Of a stretch of DNA of 64,000 nt, positions 63,505 through 64,000 are shown piece by piece. A program made the translations under genes and the position numbers. Numbering within the stretch: the first letter of the stretch is position 1; the number at the start of each line of letters is the position of its first letter. The notes under the pieces were generated by a model, which worked only from the letters and a program-made list of their open reading frames with translations, ran no database searches and had not been told where the DNA came from. Origin of the DNA: Thioclava sp. GXIMD2076 (lineage in GTDB: Bacteria > Pseudomonadota > Alphaproteobacteria > Rhodobacterales > Rhodobacteraceae); assembly GCF_037949795.1 (NCBI RefSeq), contig NZ_CP149932.1:1229001-1293000 (forward strand), given 5' to 3'.

Positions 63505-64000
63505 TCATTCTTCGGTCGCGCGCCATGTCTCCAGCTTGCGGTAGAGCGTCGAGGGTGCCACTTGCAGCCCGCGCGCTGTCTGCGGCACGGACTGATCGTT
63601 CCGGGCGAGCCGGTATTCGATGATCCGCCGTTCGATCTGGGCAAGGCTTTCCCCATCGAACGCTGCCAGCGCGTCGAGCGGCGTATCATTCTGCGCGGGC
63701 GGTTCGCTGATCTGCGGCAGCATGTCGAGCGTCAGCGCATCCCCGTCATTGAGGATCACGGCCGAGCGGATCATGTTCATCAACTCGCGCACATTTCCCG
63801 GCCAGAGGGCGGTTTGCAGGCGATGCAATGTCTGCTCCGGAATGGTGGTGAAGCCCCGCTGTTCCTGTGCGGCGAATTTCCGAAGGAAATGTTCGGCCAG
63901 CGGGCCAATGTCCTCGCATCTCTCGCGAAGGGGCGGGATATGAAGTGCCACAACGCAGAGCCGATAGAGCAGATCAGCACGCAGTTTGCCCTGCTCTACG
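63505..64000 (-). CDS. Sigma-54-dependent regulator, C-terminal part (cut by window edge)
   Basis: The frame is open to the window end. It covers the end of the AAA domain (VEQGKLRADLLYRL, PPLRERCEDIGPLAEHFL, WPGNVRELMNMI) and a C-terminal Fis-like helix-turn-helix (IIEYRLARNDQSVPQTARGL, then STLYRKLETW). The Fis-type domain lacks clear clues to the target. The N-terminal receiver or sensor domain lies beyond the window, so the identity within the NtrC family is open. Confidence 0.9.
   Translation of the reverse strand, partial: VEQGKLRADLLYRLCVVALHIPPLRERCEDIGPLAEHFLRKFAAQEQRGFTTIPEQTLHRLQTALWPGNVRELMNMIRSAVILNDGDALTLDMLPQISEPPAQNDTPLDALAAFDGESLAQIERRIIEYRLARNDQSVPQTARGLQVAPSTLYRKLETWRATEE

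Noticed and set aside
1..64000. tRNA, rRNA, CRISPR arrays, insertion sequences, prophage, toxin-antitoxin pairs
   Set aside because: None was recognised on either strand by eye. A covariance-model search for small RNAs could still find something in the larger gaps at 23452-23862 and 32268-32629.

Overview
The window is a contiguous piece of high-GC chromosome from an alphaproteobacterium, most probably of the Rhodobacteraceae/Paracoccaceae (Roseobacter-Rhodobacter group; a Thioclava-like genus is possible but only a guess). The grounds are the gene content and neighbour pairs familiar from that family: tolQRAB-pal-cpoB followed by tilS and ftsH, a Flp/Tad pilus locus in alphaproteobacterial order, ctaB with a CoxF-like small protein next to thrC and an M16 protease, lysC next to ptsP, and topA next to dprA. 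No tRNA, rRNA, CRISPR array, insertion sequence or prophage was recognised. The window is core chromosome with few accessory features.

Layout. 1-4989 (+): Tol-Pal envelope operon, entered inside tolQ. 4997-8311 (+): tilS and ftsH, closed by a UUCG-loop terminator. 8402-10446 (+): MOSC protein, chorismate mutase and folD. 10573-11481 (+): a membrane-anchored LytTR regulator. 11478-23451 (-): a 13-gene Flp/Tad type IVb pilus locus reading right to left, with two pilins, RcpC, the secretin RcpA, an OmpA-like lipoprotein, TadZ, TadA, TadB, TadC, two TPR lipoproteins, the prepilin peptidase, and an associated AAA ATPase. TadE/F/G are not present. 23863-25050 (+): lytic transglycosylase and a candidate 31-residue membrane peptide. 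25205-32267 (-): succinyl-CoA:3-ketoacid CoA transferase (scoAB), topA, dprA and tldD.

32630-38539 (+): heme O synthase and a CoxF-like peptide, then thrC, M16 protease, a RimJ-like acetyltransferase and an FAD-linked oxidase. The usual ctaC, ctaG, ctaE and surf1 are missing on both sides of ctaB-coxF. 38677-40715 (-): apt, mtnP and a flavin reductase (purine and methylthioadenosine salvage). 40818-42147 (+): acetyltransferase and EcsC protein. 42225-45784 (-): PTS-Ntr enzyme I and aspartokinase. 45996-47507 (+): a degenerate pyruvate-kinase-like protein. 47518-49990 (-): DUF1178 protein, NUDIX hydrolase and Kdo transferase. 50201-51814 (+): GMC oxidoreductase.

51815-57007 (-): two small proteins and an RND efflux operon (adaptor and pump). 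A matching operator-like inverted repeat lies at the pump promoter and again between the pump terminator and a secreted repeat protein. 57317-59940 (+): small helical protein, diacylglycerol-kinase-type lipid kinase coupled to a metallophosphoesterase, and a lipoprotein. 59937-64000: alpha/beta hydrolase (-), membrane protein (+), glyA (-), nadK (+) and the C-terminal part of a sigma-54-dependent regulator (-).

Translational coupling is frequent (ATGA overlaps at folD, coxF, M16 and the phosphoesterase; TGATG at the acetyltransferase). Most operons end in recognisable GC-rich hairpins. The observations most worth following are the shared operator at the RND operon and secreted repeat protein, the stripped cytochrome oxidase cluster, the catalytically altered pyruvate kinase relative, and the AAA ATPase attached to the Tad locus.
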